From positions 1-64,000 of the forward strand of contig NZ_JBNXUM010000009.1 of the NCBI RefSeq assembly GCF_050563545.1: DNA of 64,000 nt, read 5' to 3'. The notes beneath the pieces were generated by a model, which did no database searches, was not told where the DNA came from, and worked only from the letters and a program-made list of their open reading frames with translations. This document shows, in pieces, positions 16,215 to 25,116 of this stretch (position 1 is its first letter; every line of letters begins with the position of its first letter). The DNA is from Falsiroseomonas sp050563545. GTDB taxonomy: Bacteria; Pseudomonadota; Alphaproteobacteria; Acetobacterales; Acetobacteraceae. The translations under genes and the position numbers were made by a program.

Positions 16215-17495
16215 TCAGGCGGGCCGTGGCGGGGCCGCGCGCGCGTTCCGCAGTGCCAGCACCACCACGGCGGCTAGGATGCTGGCCAGCCCCACGGTGA
16301 CGAAAGCCGGCAGGTAGGTCGCTACAGCGTCGCGCCAGATGCCGGCGAACAGCGCCGAGGTGGCGGAGCCGAGCTGGTGCGCCGCGAAGATCCAGCCGAA
16401 CACCACCGCGGCCTTCTCCGGCCCAAAATGCTGCGCCGTGAGCCGCGCCGTGGGCGGCACCGTGGCGACGAAGTCGAGCCCGAAGAACACGGCCCAGAGC
16501 GTCAGCGCGAGCATGTCGAAATTGCCGAAGGGCAGCCAGACCAGAGACATACCGCGCAGCGCGTAATACCACGCGAGGAGCATCCGGTTGTCGTAGCGGT
16601 CGGTCAGCCAGCCGGACCCGACCGTGCCCATGAAGTTGAACACGCCCATCAACGCCAGGATCGACGCCGCAGTCACCGAGCCAACGCCGTTATCCGCACA
16701 GAACGGAATGAAGTGCTGGCTGACGATGCCGGTCGAGGACAGGCCGCAGATGAAGAAAGTCCCGGCCAGGATACAAAACGCGCGCGTCGCCGAGGCCTCG
16801 GCCAGAACGCCGAGGCTGAACGCCACGGCGTTGCCCGCCGGCGGCGTTGCCGGCCGTACCACCGCCACCCCGCCGAAAGGCGCGAGCCTCAGGTCGGCCG
16901 GCCAGTCGCGCGCGAATAGGACATAGAGCAGCGCGCAGAGCCCGAGCCCGGCCACGGCCGGTGCCACTGCGACGCGCCAGCCCTGCGATTCGGCCAGCGT
17001 CGCCGCCGCCGGCAGGAAGCTGAGTTGCCCCGCTGCGAAGGCCGCCGTCAGTATGCCCATGGCGAGCCCCCGCCGCTCCTGAAACCACCGGTTTACGACC
17101 GTGGCCGACAGCACCAGCGCCATCATCCCCGCCGCCAGGCCCAGCACGCCCAGAGCCAGCCAGACATGCCAGGGCTCGGTGGTGCGGGTCACGCCCAGCA
17201 CGCACAACGTGGCGAGCGCGGTGCCGGTGACCACCATCCGCCGCAGCCCGTAGCGCAGTAGCAGCGCCCCGGCGAAGGGCGCGGTCACCGCGAACAGTAG
17301 GAACATCAGCCCCATGGCGCCGGAGACCTCGCCACGGCCCCAGCCGAGCTCGCGCGACATCGGCACGATGAGCACACCCGGCAGGCTGACCGCGGCCGAG
17401 GTGCAGATCGAGACCAGGAAGGTCAGCGCCACCATCACCCAGGCATAGTGGATGCCGTGGCGGGCAAGACGCGGGGCGAGCACCGAGGCAAGCAT
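16215..17495 (-). CDS. MFS transporter (cargo)
   Basis: A 426-residue integral membrane protein, started at the ATG of MLASVLAP; an upstream in-frame start adds 24 residues. About 12 hydrophobic segments are visible, beginning with HYAWVMVALTFLVSI and ending with FVTVGLASILAAVVVLAL. The loop after TM2 holds the MFS-type LLRYGLRRMVVTG, and GSGWLTDRYDNRMLL marks the equivalent central loop, as in the major facilitator superfamily. The substrate cannot be told. It runs antisense to the phage genes and lies between duplicated methyltransferase tails, so it was gained by recombination inside the methyltransferase array. Confidence 0.88.
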   Translation of the reverse strand: MLASVLAPRLARHGIHYAWVMVALTFLVSICTSAAVSLPGVLIVPMSRELGWGRGEVSGAMGLMFLLFAVTAPFAGALLLRYGLRRMVVTGTALATLCVLGVTRTTEPWHVWLALGVLGLAAGMMALVLSATVVNRWFQERRGLAMGILTAAFAAGQLSFLPAAATLAESQGWRVAVAPAVAGLGLCALLYVLFARDWPADLRLAPFGGVAVVRPATPPAGNAVAFSLGVLAEASATRAFCILAGTFFICGLSSTGIVSQHFIPFCADNGVGSVTAASILALMGVFNFMGTVGSGWLTDRYDNRMLLAWYYALRGMSLVWLPFGNFDMLALTLWAVFFGLDFVATVPPTARLTAQHFGPEKAAVVFGWIFAAHQLGSATSALFAGIWRDAVATYLPAFVTVGLASILAAVVVLALRNARAAPPRPA

Positions 17496-17584
17496 GGCGC
17501 ATTCTCCGGCCGTGGACCGGCCTAACTTATGTGGCGCCGCCGCGGCGCGCGCGGCAAGCCCTGACATGCCCCCGCGCGTGGCAC

Positions 17585-17689
17585 TGGCAGATGCTGCATC
17601 CGGATTTGCCGCTGACGCCGGTGAATGACGGGCGCGATTACGACGCCGTTGCCGCGTCGCGAATGGAGGTCACCTCCAGTGCAGCCTGA
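17585..17689 (+). pseudogene. C-terminal remnant of a ParB-methyltransferase
   Basis: In frame, this reads WQMLHPDLPLTPVNDGRDYD, then AVAASRMEVTSSAA-stop, paralogous to the end of the methyltransferase at 14564-16069 (ILHPDQAVTLADDGRNYD, AVAASR, SAA-stop). No upstream part exists, because the antisense MFS gene begins immediately before it. It is the tail of a methyltransferase gene whose body was replaced when the MFS gene arrived. The GTG start of the following methyltransferase overlaps its stop. Confidence 0.7.
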
Positions 17690-17690
17690 C
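17634..17690. repeat. Direct repeat copy 2 (methyltransferase 3' end)
   Basis: This partner of 16014-16070 includes CGACGCCGT, GCCGCGTCGCG and CCAGTGCAGCCTGACC, with only a short divergent block between. The copies are in the same orientation and flank the MFS gene, which is what recombination between paralogous methyltransferase genes, or a duplication on insertion, would leave. Confidence 0.65.
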
Positions 17691-18923
17691 CTCCAGGTCA
17701 CCACCGTCCCGGTCGCCGTGCTGGTGCCCTACGCCGAGAACGCGCGGACGCATTCCGACGACCAGGTGGCGCAGATCGCCGCCTCCATCGCCGAGTTCGG
17801 CTTCGTGAACCCGGTGCTGGTGGATGCTGCGGGCGTGCTGGTCGCGGGCCACGGCCGTGTCATGGCCGCGAAGCGCCTCGGCATGGCCGCGGTGCCGGTG
17901 ATCCGCCTGGCGCATCTGACTGAGGCTCAGGCCCGTGCGCTGCGGCTGGCCGACAACCAGATCGCGCTGAACTCCGGCTGGGACGAGGCGCTGCTCGCCG
18001 CCGAGATCGCCCGCATCCGCGACGAGGCTGTCGTCGACCTCGACGTCCTCGGCTTTTCGGGGATGGAGCTCGATCGGCTGCTGGCCGCGGCCGATTCCGG
18101 CCTCGAGGACGATGCCGACGACGCGCCGGAGCCGCCAGACGTGCCGGTCACCCGCGCCGGCGACCTATGGCGGTGCGGCGACCACCGCCTCTTCTGCGGC
18201 GACGTCACGAAGCTCGTCGACGTCCAGCGCGCCCTCGGCGTCGACCGCCTTGCCGACATGGCCTTCACCGACCCGCCCTACAACGTTGCCTATCAGGGCG
18301 GCACCGCGGCGCGGATGACCATCGCCAACGACGCGCTCGGCCAGGGCTTCCTCGACTTCCTCCGCCCCGCGCTGGCCAACCTGCTCTCGGTGACGAAGGG
18401 CGCCTGCTACATCTGCATGTCCTCATCCGAATGGCCGACGCTGCACCGCGCCTGGCAATAGGCGGGTGGGAAGTGGTCGAGCACGATCATCTGGGCGAAG
18501 AACACCTTCGCGCTCGGCCGCGCCGACTACCACCAGCAGTTCGAGGCGATGCTTTACGGCTGGAAGGCCGGCGCGCAGCACTACTGGTGCGGCGCACGCG
18601 ACCAGGGGAACGTCTGGCACTTCGACAAGCCGGCCAGGAACGACCTCCATCCCACGATGAAGCCGGTCGCGCTGGTCGAGCGCGCCATCCGCAACAGCAG
18701 CAAGCAGCGCGACACGGTGCTGGACCCGTTCGGCGGCTCGGGCACGACGATGATTGCAGCGGAGCGGACCGGGCGCCGCGCGGTGCTGCTGGAGATCGAC
18801 CCAGCCTATGCCGACGTGATCGTGCGGCGCTGGCAGGAAGCAACGGGCGGGGCGGCGGTGCTCGACGGCGAGGATCGCACCTTCGACGACGTCGCAGCCC
18901 ATCGGCTCGCCATGACGAACTGA
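17679..18923 (+). pseudogene. ParB-domain DNA methyltransferase (2), internal amber codon
   Basis: A GTG start (MQPDLQVTTVPVAVLV) overlaps the upstream remnant's stop. The N-terminal ParB-like domain (NARTHSDDQVAQIAASIAEF, GHGRVMAAKRLG, LRLADNQIALN) is followed by a methyltransferase with motif IV TDPPYN. Codon 261, at 18459-18461, is TAG, just after LHRAW and Q. Reading on in the same frame gives AGGKWSSTIIWAKN and then the AdoMet motif LDPFGGSGTTMIAAERTGRR, to a stop at 18923. The break is thus a single nonsense change, probably from GAG. Without suppression, motif IV and the AdoMet site are on separate polypeptides. Confidence 0.8.
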
Positions 18924-19484
18924 CGCGCGGCCGCGGCTACTCCGCCGGGCGCTGCAGTACAGTCGTCCTTGACGCCGCCTAGCGGCGGCGGCTCCTGACC
19001 GGAACCTTGCGCGGCTCAAGCATCCACGCACCGGACCAGAAATGCATCAGCCGCGCCCAGGTATGAGCGCTGCGCAGCCATGCGGCTGCGAACGGGTTGC
19101 CCGTCAACATCGGATCCATCGTTTCCTCACCGGCGGCCGACGACGCCACCATCTTCAGCGGCGCACTTCTCGGCCTGTTCGCTGTTTGCTCCGAGAACGC
19201 CGCCGATGACGTGGTGTTCGATCACCTTATCCGGCAGCGCCGGACCGGCTCGCTGCCGTCGCGTGGCTGCGGAGCCACCGTATGAAGCTGCCGGCGCGCA
19301 ACCCCAAACGATGACGGTCGAGACGTGCGGATCGCATGCTCTATCCGCTTGGCTCGGACGCGCCGCAGCGCGAATGGTCCGTCGTGCGCGGAGCATCGCC
19401 CGCGCCTGCCCCGACCGGTAAGCGCCGGCGGGGCTCGGGGTGGTAGCACCCGGCTGATCGGGTGCTGGACAAAGGACCCCGACG
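18924..19484. other. Intergenic region upstream of DUF3489 gene
   Basis: No protein with family character is seen in these 561 bases. A small stem (CGCCGC, loop CTA, GCGGCG, 18973-18987) lies about 50 bases after the second methyltransferase and could be a weak terminator. At 19445-19466, AGCACCCG and CGGGTGCT form an 8-bp perfect hairpin with a six-base loop, ending 18 bases before the ATG of the DUF3489 gene. That position suggests an attenuator or a translational control hairpin. Confidence 0.45.
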
Positions 19485-20318
19485 ATGAAGCTCACCGACA
19501 CCCAGCGCGCGATCCTCGAGGCCGCCGCGCAGCATCCCGAGCACCTGGCCTACCCGCCCGAGCGGCTGCCCTCCGTGGCGCGGCAGGCGGTGGCGAAAGC
19601 GCTGCTCAAGAATGACCTGGCGATCGCGGTGCACCAACCCGCCTACGACGCGATCGCGAAGTGGACGGTGGACGGCGACGACATGCTGCTGAAGATCACC
19701 GACGATGGGCTGCGTGCCATCGGCATCGACCCGAACGCGGGCGACGCGCCGGAGGAGGACGAGCAGAGCGCCGAGGCCATCGCCCGCCGCAACACCGAGC
19801 GCCTGGCCGCCGCGGAGGCCGCCGCGACGGTGGCCGACACGGCGCCCACGGGCGCGGAGGAACCGTTGCCGCAGGGTGTGGGTGCCGCGGCGCCGACGGC
19901 CGCCCTGGGCGCGCCCACGCCGGCCTCGCGCGCCAACCTGCGCGAGACCGCGCAGCGGGTCCTCGACGCCTGGGACGACGAGGCCAACCAGCGATACGAC
20001 CTGACGGACGCGATGGATGCCCTGCGCGAGATCCTCGCGAAGCCGGCGCGCGCCGCGCGCGAGCCTGGCGCGCCGCGTAAGCCGCGCGAGGGCACGAAGC
20101 AGGAGCAGGTGCTCGTGCTGCTCCGCCGCGAGGAGGGCGCGACCATCGCGCAGATCTGCGAGGCCACCGGCTGGCAGCAGCACACGGTCCGCGGCTTCTT
20201 CGCGGGCCTGAAGAAGCGCCAGGGGATCGAGGTGCAGGTGCTGGAGCGGGTCCGTCAGGTCGGCCCTAACAAGGAGGGCGCACGCGGCTCCTACACGGTG
20301 TATCATCTCGCCACATAG
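19485..20318 (+). CDS. DUF3489 domain protein
   Basis: A 277-residue protein. The first 90 residues are a predicted winged-helix-like segment (MKLTDTQRAILEAAAQHPEH, QPAYDAIAKWTVDGDDM, KITDDGLRAIGID). A disordered Ala/Glu-rich linker follows, and the C-terminal 75 residues are the DUF3489 domain (REGTKQEQVLVLLRREEGAT, IAQICEATGWQQHTVRGFFA), a helix-turn-helix fold. Members are common in alphaproteobacterial islands and are thought to bind DNA, but no role is established. A hairpin just upstream may control translation. Confidence 0.85.
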   Translation: MKLTDTQRAILEAAAQHPEHLAYPPERLPSVARQAVAKALLKNDLAIAVHQPAYDAIAKWTVDGDDMLLKITDDGLRAIGIDPNAGDAPEEDEQSAEAIARRNTERLAAAEAAATVADTAPTGAEEPLPQGVGAAAPTAALGAPTPASRANLRETAQRVLDAWDDEANQRYDLTDAMDALREILAKPARAAREPGAPRKPREGTKQEQVLVLLRREEGATIAQICEATGWQQHTVRGFFAGLKKRQGIEVQVLERVRQVGPNKEGARGSYTVYHLAT

Positions 20319-20334
20319 CTTCTGGAGCCGCAGC

Positions 20335-20583
20335 GTGCGGGTGTTCCTGGACGACGGAGGCGAACAGCGGCTGCTTGGGCGCGCCGACATCCCAGAGGAT
20401 GTCGGCGCCGTTTATGAGCTCCGGCTTTTTGGGCCGGCATCGATCATCCGAGAGCAGTTCACCGTCGGCACTGTCACGCATCTCGGCCCTAGCAGGCACG
20501 ACCTGAGGGCCGAGCGGGTGATCCTCCTCGAACCCGGCCAGCGGCCCGAGCTGCTGCCGGGATGGCAGCCACTTTCATCGTGA
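20335..20583 (+). CDS. Small hypothetical protein upstream of terminase
   Basis: An 82-residue protein starting at GTG (MRVFLDDGGEQRLLGRADIP). It is beta-rich with a conserved-looking end (RVILLEPGQRPELLPGWQPL). The tight spacing after the DUF3489 gene and before the terminase small subunit suggests it belongs to the packaging operon. I recognise no family. Confidence 0.5.
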   Translation: MRVFLDDGGEQRLLGRADIPEDVGAVYELRLFGPASIIREQFTVGTVTHLGPSRHDLRAERVILLEPGQRPELLPGWQPLSS

Positions 20584-20654
20584 GCCCGCAGAGCCTGCCG
20601 GCAGACTGCCGCCTCGGGCACTGACGCGGAGACGTGTGGCGGGAGGACGCCGCC

Positions 20655-21170
20655 ATGCCGGAGCTGACCCCCTCCACGCGCGAGGCGGCGCGCCGCATCG
20701 GCATCACCGAGACGGCGCTGCGCAAGGCCGAGCAAACCAACCGCATCGCCCGCGAGCCCGACGGCCGCTGGGACATCGACAAGACTCGCCGGCGCCTGGT
20801 GGAGACCGCGGACCCTGTCCGCTCGCCGCTTGCCAGCGGAGCCGCCGCCGAGGGTACCCCCAACGCCCGGCTGAAGGTCGCGCAGCTCGCGCTGAAGGTC
20901 GAGGCGCAACGGCTCGCGCTCGACGAGAACAAGCGCCGGCTGCTCGACGTCGGGGAGGCCAACGCCACGATCGACGAGATCGCCGGCGCGATGCGCGACG
21001 CGCTGCTGAACTGGCCGGCCCGCGTCTCCGGCCTCATCGCTGCCGAGCTCGGCGTCGACCCGCACCTGCTGCAAACCATCCTGCAGGGGCACATCACCGA
21101 CCTGCTTTCGGAGGCGGCCGATCGCTTCGATCCCCCAGGCATCGGCGGAGATCGGACCCCGCACGCGTGA
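20655..21170 (+). CDS. Terminase small subunit-like protein
   Basis: A 171-residue protein starting at the ATG of MPELTPST, with GGGAGGA upstream. The N-terminus (TREAARRIGITETALRKAEQ, then TNRIAREPDGRWDIDKTRR) is a winged HTH of the Nu1 type, the middle is a long helix (LKVEAQRLALDENKRRLLDV), and the C-terminal part (MRDALLNWPARVSGLIAAEL) resembles the oligomerisation region of lambda-type small terminases. It lies directly before the GpA-type large subunit. It would recognise the phage packaging site. Confidence 0.75.
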   Translation: MPELTPSTREAARRIGITETALRKAEQTNRIAREPDGRWDIDKTRRRLVETADPVRSPLASGAAAEGTPNARLKVAQLALKVEAQRLALDENKRRLLDVGEANATIDEIAGAMRDALLNWPARVSGLIAAELGVDPHLLQTILQGHITDLLSEAADRFDPPGIGGDRTPHA

Positions 21171-21174
21171 TTAT

Positions 21175-23094
21175 GTGCGTCGGCGCGCGGGCGGCATGCT
21201 CCGCCCACCGCCACAGCTCACCGTGTCGCAATGGGCGGAGCGGCACCGGATCCTCGGCAGCCGGGCCTCTTCGGAACCCGGTCCCTGGCGGACCAGCCGA
21301 ACTCCGTACCTGCGGGAGGTGATGGACGCGCTGTCGGCGGTGCATCCCGCCCGGCGCGTGGTCTTCATGAAGGGCGCCCAGGTCGGCGCCACCGAAAGCG
21401 GCAATTGCTGGCTCGGCTACATCCTGCACCATGTGCCGGCCCCGGTGCTGGCGGTGCAGCCCACCGTCGAGCTGGCGAAGCGCTTCTCGCGCCAGCGCAT
21501 CGACCCGCTGCTGGAGGAGACACCAGCCCTCAAGGAGAGGGTCGCCCCGGCCCGCGCCCGGGACAGCGGCAACACCCTGCTGTCGAAGGAATTCCCCGGC
21601 GGCATCCTCGTGCTGACCGGCGCGAACAGTGCGGTCGGGCTGCGCTCGATGACGGCGCGGTTCCTCTTCCTCGACGAGATCGACGCCTATCCCGGCGACG
21701 TCGAGGGCGAGGGTGACCCGATCGCGCTGGCCGAGGCGCGGGCCCGCACCTTCGGCTGGCGCCGCAAGGCGTTTCTGGTCTCGACGCCGACCATCGCGGG
21801 TCGCAGCCGGATCGAGCGGGAATACGCCGCCTCGGACCAGCGCCGGTTCTTCGTGCCGTGCCCGCACTGCGGCGAGATGCAGTGGCTCAGGTTCGAGCGG
21901 CTCCGCTGGGAGAAGGGTGATCCGCGTTCGGCGCGCTACCACTGCGAGGCCTGCGACAAGACAATCGAGGAGCACCACAAGACGGCTATGCTGGCCGGCG
22001 GCGAATGGCGGGCGACCGCCACCGCCGAGGACCCGCACACCGTCGGCTTCCACATCTCGGCGCTATACTCGCCGGTCGGCTGGCTCTCCTGGGAGCAGAT
22101 AGCCCGCGATTGGGAGGCGGCCCAGGGCAAGCCCGAGGACCTCAAGACCTTTCGGAACACGGTGCTCGGCGAGACTTGGCAGGAGCAGGGCGAGGCACCG
22201 GATTGGGAGCGGCTGGTCGAGCGCCGCGAGGACTTCCGGATGGGCGTCGTGCCCGTCGGCGCGCTGTGCCTCACGGCCGGCGTGGATGTGCAGGACGATC
22301 GCCTCGAGTGCGACGTCTGGGGCTGGGCGGAGGGCTACACCTCCTGGCTGGTCGACCACGTCGTGATCCTAGGCAGCCCGCGGGAGCGCGAACCGTGGGA
22401 CGCGCTGGCGGCGCTGCTCGGCAGGGAGTGGACCCGGGCCGGTGCCGGCACCATCCGCATCGCGAAGGCCTGCGTCGACACCGGCGGCCGCGACACCGCG
22501 GCGGTCTACGGCCACCTGCGTCGGCTGCACGACCCGCGCGTCGCGCCGACCAAGGGCATCGACGGTTGGAACCGGGCGCAGCCCCTGCAGGGTCCGACTG
22601 CGGTAGATGCGCTGGTCAACGGCCAGAAGCTCCGCCGAGGCCTGAAGCTATGGACGGTATCGGTCTCGACCTGGAAGGCGGACCTCTACCGCCGGCTCTG
22701 GCTCGGCCGTGGCGATGGCACCGAGTTCCCGCCAGGCTGGGTGCACTTGCCGCAGGGTGTCGACGCTGAATGGGTCAAGCAGCTGGTAGCCGAGCAGCTC
22801 CGCACGGCGAAAGACCGCCGCGGCTTTGCGCGGCAGGAATGGGCCAAGCTGCGCGAGAGGAACGAGGCGCTGGACTGCGCGGTCCTCGCCCGCGCCGCGC
22901 TCTGGCTGCTCGGCGCCGACCGGTACGGCGAGCGCTTCTGGGGCCGACTGCGGGAGGAGGCTCTGGACGCACCGCTTGCAGCGCCGCCGTCGCAGAACGC
23001 GTCGACGAAGAACGTGACTGGCTCAGTAACAAGGACAGCTGGCGAGATCAGGCCACGGTCGTGGCTCGCACCGCGAACTGGTTGGCCACATTGA
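21175..23094 (+). CDS. Terminase large subunit (GpA/TerL)
   Basis: A 639-residue lambda GpA-type terminase. The GTG start follows the small subunit stop by four bases. The ATPase domain has a Walker A-like MKGAQVGATES at residues 65-75 and Walker B FLFLDEIDAYPGD near 165. FFVPCPHCGEMQW and YHCEACDKT form a zinc-like knuckle typical of GpA. The nuclease domain includes LTAGVDVQDDRLECDVWGW and CVDTGGRDTAAVYG with acidic metal ligands. It translocates and cuts phage DNA. The last 35 residues are Ser/Thr-rich and lead into a non-phage region. Confidence 0.93.
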   Translation: MRRRAGGMLRPPPQLTVSQWAERHRILGSRASSEPGPWRTSRTPYLREVMDALSAVHPARRVVFMKGAQVGATESGNCWLGYILHHVPAPVLAVQPTVELAKRFSRQRIDPLLEETPALKERVAPARARDSGNTLLSKEFPGGILVLTGANSAVGLRSMTARFLFLDEIDAYPGDVEGEGDPIALAEARARTFGWRRKAFLVSTPTIAGRSRIEREYAASDQRRFFVPCPHCGEMQWLRFERLRWEKGDPRSARYHCEACDKTIEEHHKTAMLAGGEWRATATAEDPHTVGFHISALYSPVGWLSWEQIARDWEAAQGKPEDLKTFRNTVLGETWQEQGEAPDWERLVERREDFRMGVVPVGALCLTAGVDVQDDRLECDVWGWAEGYTSWLVDHVVILGSPREREPWDALAALLGREWTRAGAGTIRIAKACVDTGGRDTAAVYGHLRRLHDPRVAPTKGIDGWNRAQPLQGPTAVDALVNGQKLRRGLKLWTVSVSTWKADLYRRLWLGRGDGTEFPPGWVHLPQGVDAEWVKQLVAEQLRTAKDRRGFARQEWAKLRERNEALDCAVLARAALWLLGADRYGERFWGRLREEALDAPLAAPPSQNASTKNVTGSVTRTAGEIRPRSWLAPRTGWPH

Positions 23095-23297
23095 CAGAGG
23101 TCAAAACTGCTCCAAATCGAACCGGCAGTCGCATGTGCAGTCTAGGAGTACCTCCATGCGCGCGAATGCTGTTCTCGGTTCTGCGAACCCATGGCACTAT
23201 TGTCCTGGTAGGATGAAAACCAGACTTGCACAGCCAGCGAACAGTGGAGCGAGCTTTGCTCCAAGGAACATCGGTAAAGTAGGGCGAGCACGCCTAC

Positions 23298-24833
23298 ATG
23301 TCTAAGCTCGGCGTGCTGTCAGCCGCGGAGAATGAGCGGCTCGCCGCGTTGCGCCGCTATCGGATCCTCGACACGCCTGACGAGGAGCCATTCAATCGGC
23401 TCGCGATGCTCGCGCGCGACCTGTTCAAGACGCCGATCGCGCTGGTGTCCTTCATCGACGAGCAACGGCAGTGGTTCAAGGCCAGGGTTGGCCTGGAAGT
23501 CCAGCAGACGCCGCGGGAGTGGGCGTTTTGCAGTCATACGATCCAGGGTGAGAATGACGAGGTGTTCGTGGTCCGGGATGCGTCCCAAGACCCGCGCTTC
23601 GTATCCAACCCGCTAGTAACCGGCGCACCGTTCATCCGTTTCTACGCCGCAGTCCCGGTGCGGACACCAGACGGGTTCCAGCTCGGCACAGTCTGCGTCA
23701 TTTCTGATCAGCCGCGGCCTGAGGGCGTGACAGAAGAACAGGGACGGTGGCTCGCCACGCTGGCTGGGCTCGCCTCCGATGAGCTCGAGCTTCGATTACA
23801 GGCGCGTCGGGCGCAGGAGGCCGCGGAGGCTGAAGCACGCCTTCGCCGAGCGCAGGAGGCAGCCGGCGTCATTGCCGTCGAAGCAAGCGGCCAAGCAGCC
23901 GACGAAGGTAAGCTCCTGCCCACGCTGCGCCGGCTGCTCGGGCTGCTGGACAGTGCGCCAATCGAGCTGAGCGGCGTGGTGGCTGTCGCAGACCCGGCGG
24001 AACGCCCTCGACTGGAAGCGCTAGCTCAGCAGTTGGCGGCTGAAGGCGGCAAGCTTTCCGAGGAGTTCCGGGCAACGCTCACCAGCGGCGATGTTGTCTG
24101 GGTGCAATTTCGCGGTGAGGTTCATCTCGATAGAGCTGAAGGCGGCGCTCGCTGGCACGTGGCGGGACTGTTGCGCGACGTTAGCGAGCGTCGGCGGGCC
24201 GATGCGCGTCAGGAACTCATGACGCGCGAGTTGGATCATCGGGCAAAGAACGCGCTTGCCGTGGTGCTTGCCGCGCTGCGTCTGACGCCCGTGAAGGATC
24301 CCCGCGCCTATGCGGCTGCAGTGGAAGGGCGCGTTGCTGCTCTAGCACGGGCACACACGCTGCTGACCGAGACGCGCTGGGCCGGAGCTGGCCTCCGTGA
24401 CCTCGTCTGCGGAGAGCTGAAGCCGTTCCTCGCCGCGGGTAGCGCGACGGAAGGACCGCGAGCGCAGGTGGACGGGCCGCACGTCATGCTCGCGCCGCAA
24501 GCGGCCCAGCCGCTATCGATGGCGCTGCACGAGCTCGCCACAAATGCGGTCAAGCACGGAGCCCTGTCCGTGACAGCGGGACGGGTGCAGGTGAGTTGGG
24601 CACTTGCTGAGGGGATGCTGCGGCTGCGCTGGGCGGAGCGCGGCGGCCCGACCGTCGCGCATCCGCCCTCACGTTCAGGTTTCGGCTCGCGTGTGCTGCG
24701 CGGCACCGTGAAGGAACAGCTCGGCGGCACACTGGAATTGGCTTGGCCCAGCTCGGGCCTTGTTTGTGACATCGGCCTGCCAGTTGCACGTGTGTTGGCT
24801 TACCCGGCGGTAGGGGCTGGCCGCCGCGATTAG
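23298..24833 (+). CDS. GAF-domain HWE histidine kinase (cargo)
   Basis: A 511-residue soluble sensor kinase. Residues 15-165 form a GAF domain (LDTPDEEPFNRLAMLARDLF, LVSFIDEQRQWFKARVGL, FYAAVPVRTPDGFQLGTVCV). A helical linker leads to the dimerisation helix with the phospho-acceptor in RELDHRAKNALAVV. The HWE signature is complete: N-box MALHELATNAVKHGALS and WAERGG in the G1 region. HWE kinases in alphaproteobacteria often feed the general stress response through PhyR. It sits between terminase and portal, an unusual place, and its kinase core resembles that of the kinase at 48103-50574. No receiver gene is adjacent. Confidence 0.88.
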   Translation: MSKLGVLSAAENERLAALRRYRILDTPDEEPFNRLAMLARDLFKTPIALVSFIDEQRQWFKARVGLEVQQTPREWAFCSHTIQGENDEVFVVRDASQDPRFVSNPLVTGAPFIRFYAAVPVRTPDGFQLGTVCVISDQPRPEGVTEEQGRWLATLAGLASDELELRLQARRAQEAAEAEARLRRAQEAAGVIAVEASGQAADEGKLLPTLRRLLGLLDSAPIELSGVVAVADPAERPRLEALAQQLAAEGGKLSEEFRATLTSGDVVWVQFRGEVHLDRAEGGARWHVAGLLRDVSERRRADARQELMTRELDHRAKNALAVVLAALRLTPVKDPRAYAAAVEGRVAALARAHTLLTETRWAGAGLRDLVCGELKPFLAAGSATEGPRAQVDGPHVMLAPQAAQPLSMALHELATNAVKHGALSVTAGRVQVSWALAEGMLRLRWAERGGPTVAHPPSRSGFGSRVLRGTVKEQLGGTLELAWPSSGLVCDIGLPVARVLAYPAVGAGRRD

Positions 24834-24882
24834 CGGCTTGACGACCAAGCGTCGAGGCATGCTGCATTAGAGAGGCCGGACA

Positions 24883-25116
24883 ATGGAGCCGATAATTCTC
24901 GCTTGGGCGCTGGCGCAGCCCGCCGGCAGCCGCGCTGCTGCGTTGGCAGCAGCGTACACTGGGGGGACCACACGCGTGACCTTCGATGGGCGCACCGTGG
25001 AGTACCGCAGCCTCGATGAACTCGGCCGCGCGCTGGCCGTGCTGCATGGCGCCGAGAACAACGTCGCGCTTCGGCCGTCGGTGACGCTCGCCAGCTTCGC
25101 GCGGGGGACTGCGTGA
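24883..25116 (+). CDS. gpW-like head-tail joining protein
   Basis: A 77-residue protein. After an alanine-rich helix, the segment TRVTFDGRTVEYRSLDELGR has the beta-hairpin pattern of lambda gpW-like head-tail joining proteins, which fit under the portal. Its stop overlaps the GTG start of the portal gene by four bases. The order terminase, gpW, portal is that of lambdoid head operons, but here the kinase gene separates gpW from terminase. Confidence 0.75.
   Translation: MEPIILAWALAQPAGSRAAALAAAYTGGTTRVTFDGRTVEYRSLDELGRALAVLHGAENNVALRPSVTLASFARGTA

Noticed and set aside
19127..19501. Minus-strand frame upstream of the DUF3489 gene
   Set aside because: The product is an Ala/Arg-rich shadow with no motif. 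It also overlaps the hairpin and the start region of the real gene.
23220..23297. GGAAC at 23265 as an EcfG (-35) promoter for the HWE kinase
   Set aside because: The matching CGTT-type -10 at 16-17 bases spacing is absent (AGCA/AGGGCGAG instead), so this is not a supported site.
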